Source of the DNA: Drouetiella hepatica Uher 2000/2452
Lineage (GTDB): Bacteria; Cyanobacteriota; Cyanobacteriia; Elainellales; Elainellaceae
NCBI GenBank assembly: GCA_019359505.1
Contig: JAHHHD010000001.1
Span: forward strand, 124,001-188,000
Length of the DNA stretch: 64,000 nucleotides
Direction: 5' to 3'
The translations under genes and the position numbers were made by a program. Positions 53,766 to 61,686 of the stretch are shown piece after piece; the stretch's first letter is position 1; every line of letters begins with the position of its first letter. Below the pieces are notes generated by a model. It searched no databases and was not told where the DNA came from. It saw nothing but the letters and a program-made list of their open reading frames with translations.

Positions 53766-54377
53766 ATGTTTCCCGATTCTTTTCCCAATATTGTGCCGCT
53801 ACGGGCGATCGTGCTCCAAAGCCTATTTTTGCTGATGGCGATCGCCATTGAGGCAACGGTCATCCACCGACAGCTCAAAATGGCTCCTAAACCCAGCATT
53901 TACTACGCTGCTGCCATTAACCTCCTCTGTGTCGTGCTGGGCTGGCTGGCGCTATTCATTTTTTTGGACATAGCCGATATTCTGCCTCCAGGAATTCAGG
54001 TGCCGCTGATCAGCTTCATCTTTTTTGATCAATGGTCAAGCGAGACGGCAACATTGCTGATTGTGGCTTGCTTCATTATTTTCTTTGTCAGCATTGGGAT
54101 CAAGCTTCTAGGTCTGTTGGGGCTAAGGCTCTTATTAGAATTTGATAAGAAGCCGGATGAGAAAAAGCCGGACGAGAAAAAGCTGGATGAACCGCCGCCA
54201 TTGGCACTAGAAGAAACGGCTCCAGAGGCTAAACCGAGTATCTTCCGAGAGTTGCGACAAGAACCCAATCCCTTCCGGTCTGAAATTGCGACGATCCTAT
54301 TTGCCAATGCCTGGAGCTATAGCGCTATTCTGCTAACTCTGATGATTCGACAAGCCCTCCTGATAGCCCCCTTATAA
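53766..54377 (+). CDS. fraC: Filament integrity protein FraC
   Basis: 203 residues with ATG at 53766. The N-terminus IVPLRAIVLQSLFLLMAIAIE and the ATVIHRQL segment match FraC. Three to five membrane spans; a cytoplasmic insert near 125-145 is made of KKPDE repeats. In Anabaena, FraC and FraD are septal proteins needed for filament integrity and cell-to-cell transfer. The order fraC-fraD-fraE, with 40- and 23-bp gaps, is the same here, so a three-gene operon is likely. This shows a filamentous, septal-junction-forming organism. The call rests on gene order plus remembered family features. Confidence 0.82.
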   Translation: MFPDSFPNIVPLRAIVLQSLFLLMAIAIEATVIHRQLKMAPKPSIYYAAAINLLCVVLGWLALFIFLDIADILPPGIQVPLISFIFFDQWSSETATLLIVACFIIFFVSIGIKLLGLLGLRLLLEFDKKPDEKKPDEKKLDEPPPLALEETAPEAKPSIFRELRQEPNPFRSEIATILFANAWSYSAILLTLMIRQALLIAPL

Positions 54378-54417
54378 TCCTCGTTAGATTAAGTAACCGT
54401 TGGACTAAGTAACCGTC

Positions 54418-55557
54418 GTGGTCTTCATCAAAAGAGTCTTAGAACAGATCCAAAAGCAGTTGGAGGGCATCAAGCCTTTCTCATGGCAGGTTGCCCTACT
54501 GCTTAGTCTATTTTCCTGGTTTACCTATTTGCTGATTCGAGATCCAGCCGTACGACAGTTTGTGTCGCTGTTTGGCTGGTTTTTTCTCATTATCGGCACC
54601 GAATGGGCGCTGATCAAAGCGGAGTTTGTGGTTCCAGGCTTAAAGCTGAAAATTAAGTATGGCCCTTGGATTACGGGAGCGATCGCTAGCTGTGCCCTGT
54701 GGAGCAATCGCATCATCATTCAAGATGCTCAGGGTGCATTTGAGTGGTGGCCTTTGCTGTCGGTTGGGTTCGCGGCTTTTCCTAGATTTCTCAAAACGGG
54801 GCCATCTTTCAAACGACCCGATGCCGATGCCCGCCGCGATCTGGTGATTCTGACGCTGGTGGGGCTAGTAATGAGCTGCTGGTTCCGGTTTCATTTTCTG
54901 CTGCAAGATTTTCTGGTCAATTATCCTAGCCTTGCTGCCGACAATATAGATCGCAGTGCGTTTGTGGTGCGGATTAACCCTAACAGCGTGCCTGTCTCCA
55001 GCGGGGTTGCCGTGCTTGATGCTGCCGAAACGATCGTCCGAAGTGAACTCACCCAGCGATCGTGGGCTGATGGTCAGCGTTGGCTGAATAGTATGCCTAC
55101 ACAGGCGACTAATTTGGGCAGTCAGGCATTGATTTCGGCGTACCAGACTGCACCCAACCTCAAAGAAGCAAACCTTTGGCGATTCACGGCGCAGTTTTCC
55201 CCCAGCATCCCCACAAATCTGTTGCGAATGCAGACCATCTGGCTAGGCCCCAGTTCGCAGGTCGGCGGCTATAGATTGGAAAAAAATTGTTCCATTAGCG
55301 AAGCCCCTGTGCAGCAATTCGTTAACGGGCTGGCGGAAGCGACTGGAGCGACCACACCTCCGACTACACCCCTGACTCCCTATCGCATGGATTGTGGCGC
55401 GATCGAGTCCTCTCCGCCCGGTGTAAATGTCATAAGACCCGAACCGCTGATGCAGCAAACGGGTAATTTCTTTGAACGGCTGATGAATGCAGTTCTGACC
55501 TTAATAAAGGGATTTGTGGATCTTTTGGGCAGAATTTTGGGTATTGGTAGGCAGTAG
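54418..55557 (+). CDS. fraD: Filament integrity protein FraD
   Basis: 379 residues with GTG at 54418. Five hydrophobic segments in the first 170 residues (including VALLLSLFSWFTYLLI, LFGWFFLIIGTEWALI, YGPWITGAIASCALW) are followed by a long periplasmic domain (LAADNIDRSAFVVRINPNSV onwards) and a C-terminal hydrophobic helix. In Anabaena the periplasmic part of FraD reaches into the septum and belongs to septal junctions. This domain is Pro/Thr-rich near its end. It lies second in the fra operon, 40 bp after fraC. Confidence 0.85.
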   Translation: MVFIKRVLEQIQKQLEGIKPFSWQVALLLSLFSWFTYLLIRDPAVRQFVSLFGWFFLIIGTEWALIKAEFVVPGLKLKIKYGPWITGAIASCALWSNRIIIQDAQGAFEWWPLLSVGFAAFPRFLKTGPSFKRPDADARRDLVILTLVGLVMSCWFRFHFLLQDFLVNYPSLAADNIDRSAFVVRINPNSVPVSSGVAVLDAAETIVRSELTQRSWADGQRWLNSMPTQATNLGSQALISAYQTAPNLKEANLWRFTAQFSPSIPTNLLRMQTIWLGPSSQVGGYRLEKNCSISEAPVQQFVNGLAEATGATTPPTTPLTPYRMDCGAIESSPPGVNVIRPEPLMQQTGNFFERLMNAVLTLIKGFVDLLGRILGIGRQ

Positions 55558-55580
55558 TGTTGTAATGCGGAGATCTTGTA

Positions 55581-56360
55581 GTGAATTTGACTCGCATCCT
55601 GGTCGTTGCCTCCAATGTGTTTCGTGAGGTCATCCGCGATCGCGTTCTCTATTTGATTGGTTTTTTTGCGATCGCTTTAATTGGAGCATCGGTGCTGCTG
55701 CCGGAGGTGTCGGGCGGCAGTGGCGACAAGATTATTCTGGATTTAGGGCTTGCCGCCATTAGCCTTTTGGGGCTGGCGATCGCCATATTTATTGGTACTG
55801 GGCTGATCAGTAAAGAAATTGAGAAGCGCACGGTTTACGTGATGATTGCCAAACCCATCAGCCGTGCTGAGTTTATTATGGGTAAGCATTGGGGCTTGTC
55901 TGCGGTGCTGGTAGTGTTGGTGAGCGCCATGATGGTGATTTATCTGGGAGTTTTGACGTTCAGACAGGTGGCATACCCGCTGGATAGCTTGCTGTGGGCG
56001 GCGCTGTTTCAAATTTTGGAGCTATCGCTGATTGCTGCCGTGGCTCTGTTGTTTGGGGTGTTTACCAATTCTCTGCTGGCGATGCTGCTCACGGTGGCGG
56101 TGTATTTAACGGGGCACTTTAGCCGCGATTTGCTGTCTCTAGGCAAGCTAGCTAAGGATGCTAGTCTGCAAACGATCACGGAAACGCTGTATCTGATTCT
56201 GCCTGATTTGGCGCGGCTCGATCTGAAAAATCAGGCAGTCTACGGTATGTCGCTGTTGCCGTCGCCGCTAGAGCTGGTTGAGAATTTTGCCTATGGGGTG
56301 ATTTATATTGCGCTGCTGCTGGCGATCGCCACCTTCATTTTCTCGCGGCGGCAGTTTTAG
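55581..56360 (+). CDS. fraE: ABC-2 type permease FraE
   Basis: 259 residues with GTG at 55581, preceded by GGAG. Six membrane spans, with the opening NLTRILVVASNVFREVIRDR typical of ABC-2 permeases such as FraE. The KEIEKRTVYVMIAKPISRAEF motif is the ABC-2 signature. FraE works with an ATPase encoded elsewhere; in Anabaena it is needed for filament integrity and for heterocyst maturation. It follows fraD by 23 bp, which makes co-transcription likely. Confidence 0.85.
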   Translation: MNLTRILVVASNVFREVIRDRVLYLIGFFAIALIGASVLLPEVSGGSGDKIILDLGLAAISLLGLAIAIFIGTGLISKEIEKRTVYVMIAKPISRAEFIMGKHWGLSAVLVVLVSAMMVIYLGVLTFRQVAYPLDSLLWAALFQILELSLIAAVALLFGVFTNSLLAMLLTVAVYLTGHFSRDLLSLGKLAKDASLQTITETLYLILPDLARLDLKNQAVYGMSLLPSPLELVENFAYGVIYIALLLAIATFIFSRRQF

Positions 56361-56458
56361 AAGATAGTTTTGCATAACAGGTTTGATGGGTTTGCTGCTA
56401 AGGGCAGACAGTGGCAAAATGATCCAATTGACTCAACTTGCTGGATCTAGAAATACCC

Positions 56459-57205
56459 ATGATCATGAACTCTTCTCTCCAATCTGCTTTTCAAAAAAAG
56501 AATGCTCTGAAGGTAATTAGCGGCTTGATGAACTTTGATGCCGATCGCGTTGCGGCTGTGGTGAAGGCTGCTGATCAGGGTGGGGCAACTTTTGTCGATA
56601 TTGCCGCACAAGCTGACCTGGTTCGCATGGCAAAGCAGTTGACCCATCTGCCAATTTGCGTGTCTGCGGTAGAGCCTGAGAAGTTTGTGACTGCCGTGGC
56701 TGCGGGTGCAGATTTAATTGAAATTGGTAATTTTGATGCGCTCTATGCTCAGGGCATTCGCTTTGAGGCAGCGGAGGTGCTGGAGCTAACGCGCAAAACG
56801 CGATCGCTGCTGCCCAATATCACGCTTTCGGTGACGGTGCCCCACACTTTGCCTCTGGATCAGCAGGTGCAGTTGGCGGAGGCTTTGGTGAAGGCTGGAG
56901 CCGATATTATTCAAACGGAGGGCGGTATGAGCAGTCAGCCTGTCCATGCCGGGACGCTGGGGCTGCTTGAAAAAGCTGCGCCGACTTTGGCGGCGGCTTA
57001 TGAGATTTCGCGGGGGGTGAGGGTGCCTGTAATCTGTGCTTCGGGGTTGTCGAGCGTGACGGCTCCTTTGGCGATCGCGTCTGGGGCTTCGGGGATTGGG
57101 GTAGGCTCTGCAATTAATCAGCTCAATAGCGAGGTGGCGATGGTTGCAGTTGTACGGAGTTTGGTGGAGGCGATGGCTAGTCGAGTGAATGTGGGGATTT
57201 TTTAG
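56459..57205 (+). CDS. ycf23: Ycf23/DUF561 TIM-barrel protein
   Basis: 248 residues from the ATG at 56459; a second ATG six bases on is also possible. Family signatures are ALKVISGLMNFD, GATFVDIAAQADLV, VSAVEPEKFVTAVAAGADLIEIGNFD, QTEGG and VICASGLSSVTAPLAIASGASGIGVGSAIN (quoted in parts). The fold is a TIM barrel with a phosphate-binding tail similar to indole-glycerol-phosphate synthase-like enzymes. Function unknown; present in plastid genomes of red-line algae. A frame further upstream to 56438 is not needed. Confidence 0.88.
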   Translation: MIMNSSLQSAFQKKNALKVISGLMNFDADRVAAVVKAADQGGATFVDIAAQADLVRMAKQLTHLPICVSAVEPEKFVTAVAAGADLIEIGNFDALYAQGIRFEAAEVLELTRKTRSLLPNITLSVTVPHTLPLDQQVQLAEALVKAGADIIQTEGGMSSQPVHAGTLGLLEKAAPTLAAAYEISRGVRVPVICASGLSSVTAPLAIASGASGIGVGSAINQLNSEVAMVAVVRSLVEAMASRVNVGIF

Positions 57206-57207
57206 GG

Positions 57208-57310
57208 TATAGCGCTACGCGCTTAGATCCAAATGAGTTATTTTTTGAGAGCCGCGCAGAGCGCGGCTCTCAAAAAATAACTCGTCCTAACTCAATTATG
57301 TAGGGCTATA
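57208..57310. repeat. Palindromic element, family A
   Basis: TATAGCGCTACGCGCTTAG and CAATTATGTAGGGCTATA form the ends. The hairpin 57235-57283 has perfect 23-nt arms with loop AGA. It begins three bases after the ycf23 stop and probably terminates it. Confidence 0.82.
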
Positions 57311-57327
57311 TAACGCGTTTGGGGAAC

Positions 57328-57418
57328 TAACAGCCTTGGGGGTTTCCCCCAAACCCCCTGCTGGGGACGGGCACGTCCCCCACACCCCCTCCGCATAAGG
57401 TTGGGGATGGGCGGTAGG
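57328..57418. repeat. Dispersed repeat H, copy 2 (inverted)
   Basis: AACAGCCTTGGGGGTTTCCCCC starts the copy. It contains GGGCACGTCCCC and CCCCCTCCGCA and matches 51013-51106 in reverse complement. It lies between the family A element and selO. Confidence 0.65.
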
Positions 57419-57463
57419 GATCGCTTCGCATGGGTGGAGCGGATCGTGGGTTTGTGGAGTAGC

Positions 57464-58921
57464 TTACGGGGCTACGGCGGTTCTGAGGCGGTTGATTAGC
57501 TCGTAGAAGGGTTGCCAGTTGTTTTCTATGGCGATCGCTTCCCAAACGGCTTCGATCTCTGGGCGGATCAGGACGGTGGTAGGGTTATGTTGGGCGAGGT
57601 GAAGGGCGATCGCTTCTAGGTCTGTTTCAGGTAGGCTGAGCAAGATTTGATGGTAGAACGATCGCCACTGCTCGAAGATGTTAATGGCGGCGTCTGACGG
57701 CTCAAGGGTGGGGTCGAGGGCTTCGCTGAGAATGTTTTGGGCAGATTGCCGCCAAGGCGGGGAAAACTGCTGCCGCAGGGTGGCAAAAAAGTCGTGATAG
57801 CTGACTTTGCTTTCCCAGAGAAGCTGGAGGGTGAGCCGCAGGAGGCGATCGCTGACTTCATCTGAAAGCTGATCTGGCTCAAATCCTAATCGATAGAGCA
57901 TCCGCTGACGATAGGCGGCAAGATAGTGGGCTTCAAATTGCGTGAGGGCTGCCTCCATTTCAAAGGGGTCAATTAAGCCTTTGAGGGGAACTTGCAGCAT
58001 CTGTAGATTCCAGGCGCAGGCGGAGGGCTGGTTTCCGTAACAGTATCGTCCGTAATGGTCAAAATAGGCGGCAGTGAATTTGGGATCGTATTGGGTGATG
58101 AAGGCGTAAGGTCCATAGTCGAAACTTTCGCCTGTAATTGCCATGTTGTCGGTGTTCAGCACGGCGTGGCAGAAGCCGACTGACATCCACTGCGCGGTTA
58201 GCTCGGCGACGCGCTGGACTAGCTCGGCATAGAATTGGGCGTAGCGATCGTCTCCCTGCAAGTGCGGGTAATAGTACGCAATCACATGATCTAGCAGGGT
58301 TTGGGTCAAATCTTTTCTGCCGAGGAAATGCAGCCGCTCGAAGGTGCCAAACCGGATGTGCGATCGTGAGAACCTCACCATGACGGACGATCGGGTAGGA
58401 GAGGGTTCGTCACCGCGCCAGAGCGGTTCTCCTGTCTCGATCAGGCTGAGGCAGCGGGAGGTTCTTACGCCTAGGGTATGCAAAGCTTCTGCGGCTAGCA
58501 CTTCGCGCACGCCGCCTTTTAGGGTCAGCCTTCCGTCGCCACCTCTGGAGTAGGGTGTAGTGCCTGAGCCTTTGGTACCTAGGTCATAAAGTTCGCCATC
58601 TCGCCCTCGGAGCTGTCCGTACAAAAAGCCTCTGCCGTCCCCTAACCGGGGGTTGTAGTCGCCGAACTGGTAGCCATGGTAGCGCATAGCTAGCAAGTTC
58701 CTTGGCGGCTGGCGATCGCTAAATTTCCCAAAGGCTTCCAGGAAATCCTCGTCGCTGACGGCTACTGGGTCTAGACCCATTTGAGGCAGCAGTTTATCGT
58801 TGCGAAAGCGCAGGAGATACTGGGGGAACTCAGCCGCCGCCACGATATCGGCATAATCTTCGCCTAGCTGCTCGAAGGCAGGTTCGTAGGGCAGGGTAAG
58901 GAAAGGGTTGGGCGATCGCAT
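57464..58921 (-). CDS. selO: SelO/YdiU protein adenylyltransferase (pseudokinase fold)
   Basis: 485 residues from the ATG at 58921, where SelO homology begins ([15 protein letters not shown]); a TTG at 58951 would add ten residues. Signatures include [50 protein letters not shown] (split here), [24 protein letters not shown] and YCYGNQP. SelO-family proteins have a kinase fold but transfer AMP rather than phosphate to proteins, with a role in redox stress. All key regions look intact. Monocistronic, divergent from the palindrome pair at 59034-59225. Confidence 0.9.
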   Translation of the reverse strand: MRSPNPFLTLPYEPAFEQLGEDYADIVAAAEFPQYLLRFRNDKLLPQMGLDPVAVSDEDFLEAFGKFSDRQPPRNLLAMRYHGYQFGDYNPRLGDGRGFLYGQLRGRDGELYDLGTKGSGTTPYSRGGDGRLTLKGGVREVLAAEALHTLGVRTSRCLSLIETGEPLWRGDEPSPTRSSVMVRFSRSHIRFGTFERLHFLGRKDLTQTLLDHVIAYYYPHLQGDDRYAQFYAELVQRVAELTAQWMSVGFCHAVLNTDNMAITGESFDYGPYAFITQYDPKFTAAYFDHYGRYCYGNQPSACAWNLQMLQVPLKGLIDPFEMEAALTQFEAHYLAAYRQRMLYRLGFEPDQLSDEVSDRLLRLTLQLLWESKVSYHDFFATLRQQFSPPWRQSAQNILSEALDPTLEPSDAAINIFEQWRSFYHQILLSLPETDLEAIALHLAQHNPTTVLIRPEIEAVWEAIAIENNWQPFYELINRLRTAVAP

Positions 58922-59033
58922 GAAATCAGATAGGGGCTTATAGAATTCCAATCCATTTCAAGTCTAGGGGCGATCGGGTCTTCTGGGGACTGTCGCTCTG
59001 CGGAAAGCTCGAATCGTATCGAAAATCAACTAC

Positions 59034-59132
59034 GGCTATTGCCAGTTTGCTTAGGACGGGAACATTTAGGATGGGGCGCTTCGCGCCCCATCCTAAATGT
59101 TCCCGTCCTAAGCAAACTGGCGGTTGCGATAG
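59034..59132. repeat. Palindromic element, family D, perfect long hairpin
   Basis: Two exact 39-nt arms (59041-59079 and 59083-59121) with loop TTC. The symmetry runs right through the D end (GCCAGTTTGCTTAGGACGGG), so this copy has identical ends on both sides, unlike the other D copies. Confidence 0.9.
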
Positions 59133-59136
59133 AAAT

Positions 59137-59225
59137 AGGACTTACGCAGTTTTGCTGTGTGTGGTAGGCGTAGCCTACCACACACAGCAAAACTGCACTA
59201 CAGCTAAAGGGCTTGCGTAAGTCCT
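59137..59225. repeat. Palindromic element, family E
   Basis: Perfect 12-bp terminal inverted repeats AGGACTTACGCA/TGCGTAAGTCCT. The inner hairpin 59146-59196 has perfect 24-nt arms (GCAGTTTTGCTGTGTGTGG) with loop GTA. The terminal sequence resembles the ends of some cyanobacterial insertion sequences. It lies four bases after the family D element. Confidence 0.85.
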
Positions 59226-59231
59226 AAGAAA

Positions 59232-59266
59232 GTAAAAATGGGAGAGCTGTTGAACAACTCTCCCAA
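59232..59266 (-). terminator. Rho-independent terminator of the GS-family gene
   Basis: On the minus strand GGGAGAG pairs with CTCTCCC and is followed by ATTTTTAC. It is in the right place and orientation to end the glutamine-synthetase-family transcript. Confidence 0.6.
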
Positions 59267-59375
59267 CCATCAGGGTGCATCTACATAACACAGTATGACA
59301 TGGGATAGGTGAGGGGCGTAACCCCCTACGAAAGTTTTTTTGAACATTAGTTGGCAGAATGAGGTCGAAATCCTG

Positions 59376-60710
59376 TTAGTAGCGCTCTAACAATAGCTTC
59401 ACTTCTTCCTCTAAAGTCTTTTCCTGCAAGGCTTTCCACTCCATTTTGCGTACCGCTAAAAAGGCTTGCGATAAATCTGCGCCCAAAGCCTCTAGCAAAG
59501 TTTTGTTGCACGACAAATGCTCGATCGCCACTCCCAGGTTCTCTGGCAAGCGATCAATGCTCCGTTGTTGCCGCTCTGCCTCGGATAAATGCCCTGGATC
59601 GATCGCCATTGGCTCACCGGGATCAAGCCCCTGCCGAATGCCGTCTAGCCCTGCGGCGATCGTTGCCCCTAGCGCCAGATAGGGATTTGCCGAAGCGTCC
59701 ACGGTTTTCAGCTCAATATGAGTCGGGCTAGGAAGCTCAGGATTGCTGGGCACTCGCACTGCCGCTTCGCGATTATCCAGGCCCCAGCAGCGGTAGGCTC
59801 CGCTCCAAAAATGCGGCTGTAGCCGACGGTAGGAATTGACGCTGGGGGTCGTCAGCGCCATGAGGGCAGGCAAGTGGTGCAAAATGCCGCCTACAAAGGC
59901 ACGGGCGATCGCCGATAGTTCACCTGTCTCGCTTGGCATCAGGTTTTCTCCCTGTCGCCATAGGCTCAGGTGCAGATGACAGCCGCTACCTGCCTGGTCG
60001 GCAAAAATCTTGGGCAGAAAAGAGGCGCGTAAACCATGACGCAATGCCACGCCTCGCACAGTCTCTCGAAACACGATCTGCCAGTCGGCAGACTGCAAAG
60101 CCTGGGTATAGCGGATGGCAATCTCATGCTGCCCTCCACCCGACTCCGGGTAATAGCGCTCGACCGGAATGCCTTGAGCCAAAAGCGCTTCAGCAATATC
60201 ATCAATGACGGCAAGGTTCAAATCCATTGCCAATGTCGAGGCAAATACAGTCTCATCCACAGGAACGATCGCCCCCCGATCGCTTGTCTGCTGCAACAGA
60301 TAGAATTCGTTTTCAAAAGCCGCCAAGACCTGCAATCCTTCACTTTCCGCTTTGGCAATCATCCGCTTGAGGAAACCTCGCGGACAGAGCGCCCAAGACT
60401 CGCCGTTTCGCACCATATCGCCCATGACTCTGGCATGACCAAGGGCGTAGGGCAGAGCATTGTAGGTTGTCCAGTCGGGCACGAGCCAAGCTTCGCCCAC
60501 AGGACTTAAGCCGCTGTCGGGAGCCACTGCATCATACATGACAGGAATTGCCTGTTGCGCGATCGCAATGCTGATGCCCCGATGCTGATGCTCTGCCAAA
60601 AAGCCTGTGTGAAAAGCTTTGCCGCGAATCACGTTCGCATTGTCGCACCATAACACCCGTACAAATCGAATATTCTGCTGCTCAAGGGTTTGCCGGAGTT
60701 CGCGGTTCAT
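59376..60710 (-). CDS. Glutamine-synthetase family enzyme (GlnA-like, not canonical GlnA)
   Basis: 444 residues from the ATG at 60710; the codon before it is TTG. The beta-Grasp part lies at about 1-110 and the catalytic domain after. ATP/metal motifs include FENEFYLL (for the usual ExE), SGGGQHEIAIRY, GSGCHLHLSLW, and VNSYRRL, FWSG, NREAAVR, where canonical enzymes have NSYKRL and NRSA. The sequence is most like the gamma-glutamyl-polyamine/amine synthetase subgroup. It may attach glutamate to an amine rather than to ammonia. No polyamine genes adjoin it. A terminator follows at 59232. Confidence 0.8.
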   Translation of the reverse strand: MNRELRQTLEQQNIRFVRVLWCDNANVIRGKAFHTGFLAEHQHRGISIAIAQQAIPVMYDAVAPDSGLSPVGEAWLVPDWTTYNALPYALGHARVMGDMVRNGESWALCPRGFLKRMIAKAESEGLQVLAAFENEFYLLQQTSDRGAIVPVDETVFASTLAMDLNLAVIDDIAEALLAQGIPVERYYPESGGGQHEIAIRYTQALQSADWQIVFRETVRGVALRHGLRASFLPKIFADQAGSGCHLHLSLWRQGENLMPSETGELSAIARAFVGGILHHLPALMALTTPSVNSYRRLQPHFWSGAYRCWGLDNREAAVRVPSNPELPSPTHIELKTVDASANPYLALGATIAAGLDGIRQGLDPGEPMAIDPGHLSEAERQQRSIDRLPENLGVAIEHLSCNKTLLEALGADLSQAFLAVRKMEWKALQEKTLEEEVKLLLERY

Positions 60711-60738
60711 CAAAGTTTTTCTAACCCAACGCTAATAG

Positions 60739-60813
60739 ATCTCTTGCAAATTAGGATTTTGAGATTGGATGGGGTGGGGGCTGTGCCCCCACCCCATCCA
60801 ATTTGCAAGAGGT
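60739..60813. repeat. Palindromic element, family F
   Basis: Terminal inverted repeats TCTCTTGCAAATT and AATTTGCAAGAGG. The inner hairpin 60765-60801 has perfect 17-nt arms (TTGGATGGGGTGGGGGC) with loop TGT. It abuts the stop codon of the next minus-strand gene and lies between it and the GS-like gene start. Confidence 0.82.
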
Positions 60814-61311
60814 TTAATGTTTGTTCCACTTATCTCTCAGCGCGCTGTCTAACTTTTCTCTCAAGGTAGCGTCACCAGACGGTTCAGGGACGGCAGGTAG
60901 CTCTGATGCGGCTCCATCGGTCTGGCCATATGAGGCATCAGGGATAGGCTGGGTTTCCACTTGAATGGGGCTACTGTCCGATAGCCCTACCTCAGCCGAG
61001 CGATCGGGCTGATTGACCTCTACCTGATCCATCTCTACCTGATTGATCTCTATCTGATCCATCTCTACCTGATTTATCTCTGGCTGATTCGTTTCCAGCA
61101 GAGACGCATCTGGAGAAAAGGTATTAGAAACCGAAGGCTCTGTGCTGGGGGTGGGCACAGCAGAATCACTGGCGGGAGTCCAAGGGGCAGGGGTGGCAAA
61201 ATAGCGCTGCACCATGGTGGAAACCACAGCAGTTGCCGTAATTGAAAGAATTCCCATAAAAGCCCGAACCAGCAAATTTCCCGAACCAGAAGAATTAGAG
61301 TGTTGTGCCAT
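60814..61311 (-). CDS. Membrane-anchored hypothetical protein with QVEMDQ repeats
   Basis: 165 residues from the ATG at 61311. One N-terminal membrane span (LLVRAFMGILSITATAVVS) is followed by a Ser/Pro linker and a tandem repeat (INQVEMDQIE and variants, about 82-102, encoded by 15-bp units). The tail is Pro/Ser-rich and the C-terminus is charged (LREKLDSALRDKWNKH). Not recognised. The ordered design suggests an anchored extracytoplasmic spacer protein, but the repeat may be mere slippage. Confidence 0.55.
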   Translation of the reverse strand: MAQHSNSSGSGNLLVRAFMGILSITATAVVSTMVQRYFATPAPWTPASDSAVPTPSTEPSVSNTFSPDASLLETNQPEINQVEMDQIEINQVEMDQVEVNQPDRSAEVGLSDSSPIQVETQPIPDASYGQTDGAASELPAVPEPSGDATLREKLDSALRDKWNKH

Positions 61312-61518
61312 AGGAGTTGCGATCGATGAACTAATCGTTAAAAGAGGCTGGCTCCAGATTGCCGAGTCATGGCGCTCTAGATGCATCCAGCCCACTAGAC
61401 ACCTCAGTCGCGCCTGTTGTTGCCTAAACTGAAAAATTGCCTAAATCAAAGAATTGCCTAGTGAAGAATGACTTGAACTAAAGGCTAGCTGATATCTTCC
61501 TTTAAGGAGTCTGCCATT

Positions 61519-61579
61519 GGGACACTTTTCCTAGGACACTTTTCCCAGGACACTTTTCCCAGGACACTTTCCCAGGACA
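61519..61579. repeat. 14-bp tandem repeat, four copies
   Basis: AGGACACTTTTCCC units with 13- or 14-bp spacing lie upstream of the MBL-fold gene. A non-coding microsatellite, probably variable in copy number. Confidence 0.75.
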
Positions 61580-61686
61580 GATTGCCCAGACTATCTCAGA
61601 TGTTCTGTGAACAAATTGTTACAACCTGCTTGTTACAATAGGAATCAACTAGGGAAACCTATAGCTGGCGATAAGGAACGTAAGCA

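Noticed and set aside
59137-59225. Full insertion sequence with E-type ends
   Set aside because: Only 89 bp lie between the terminal repeats; there is no transposase, so it can only be a non-autonomous derivative.
59376-60710. Canonical glutamine synthetase GlnA
   Set aside because: Key motifs deviate (FENEF, NREAAVR) and the N-terminal region differs; a subgroup enzyme is more likely.
5346-60813. CRISPR array made of the palindromic repeats
   Set aside because: Copies are single, scattered over 55 kb, and not separated by spacers of even length; no cas genes are present.
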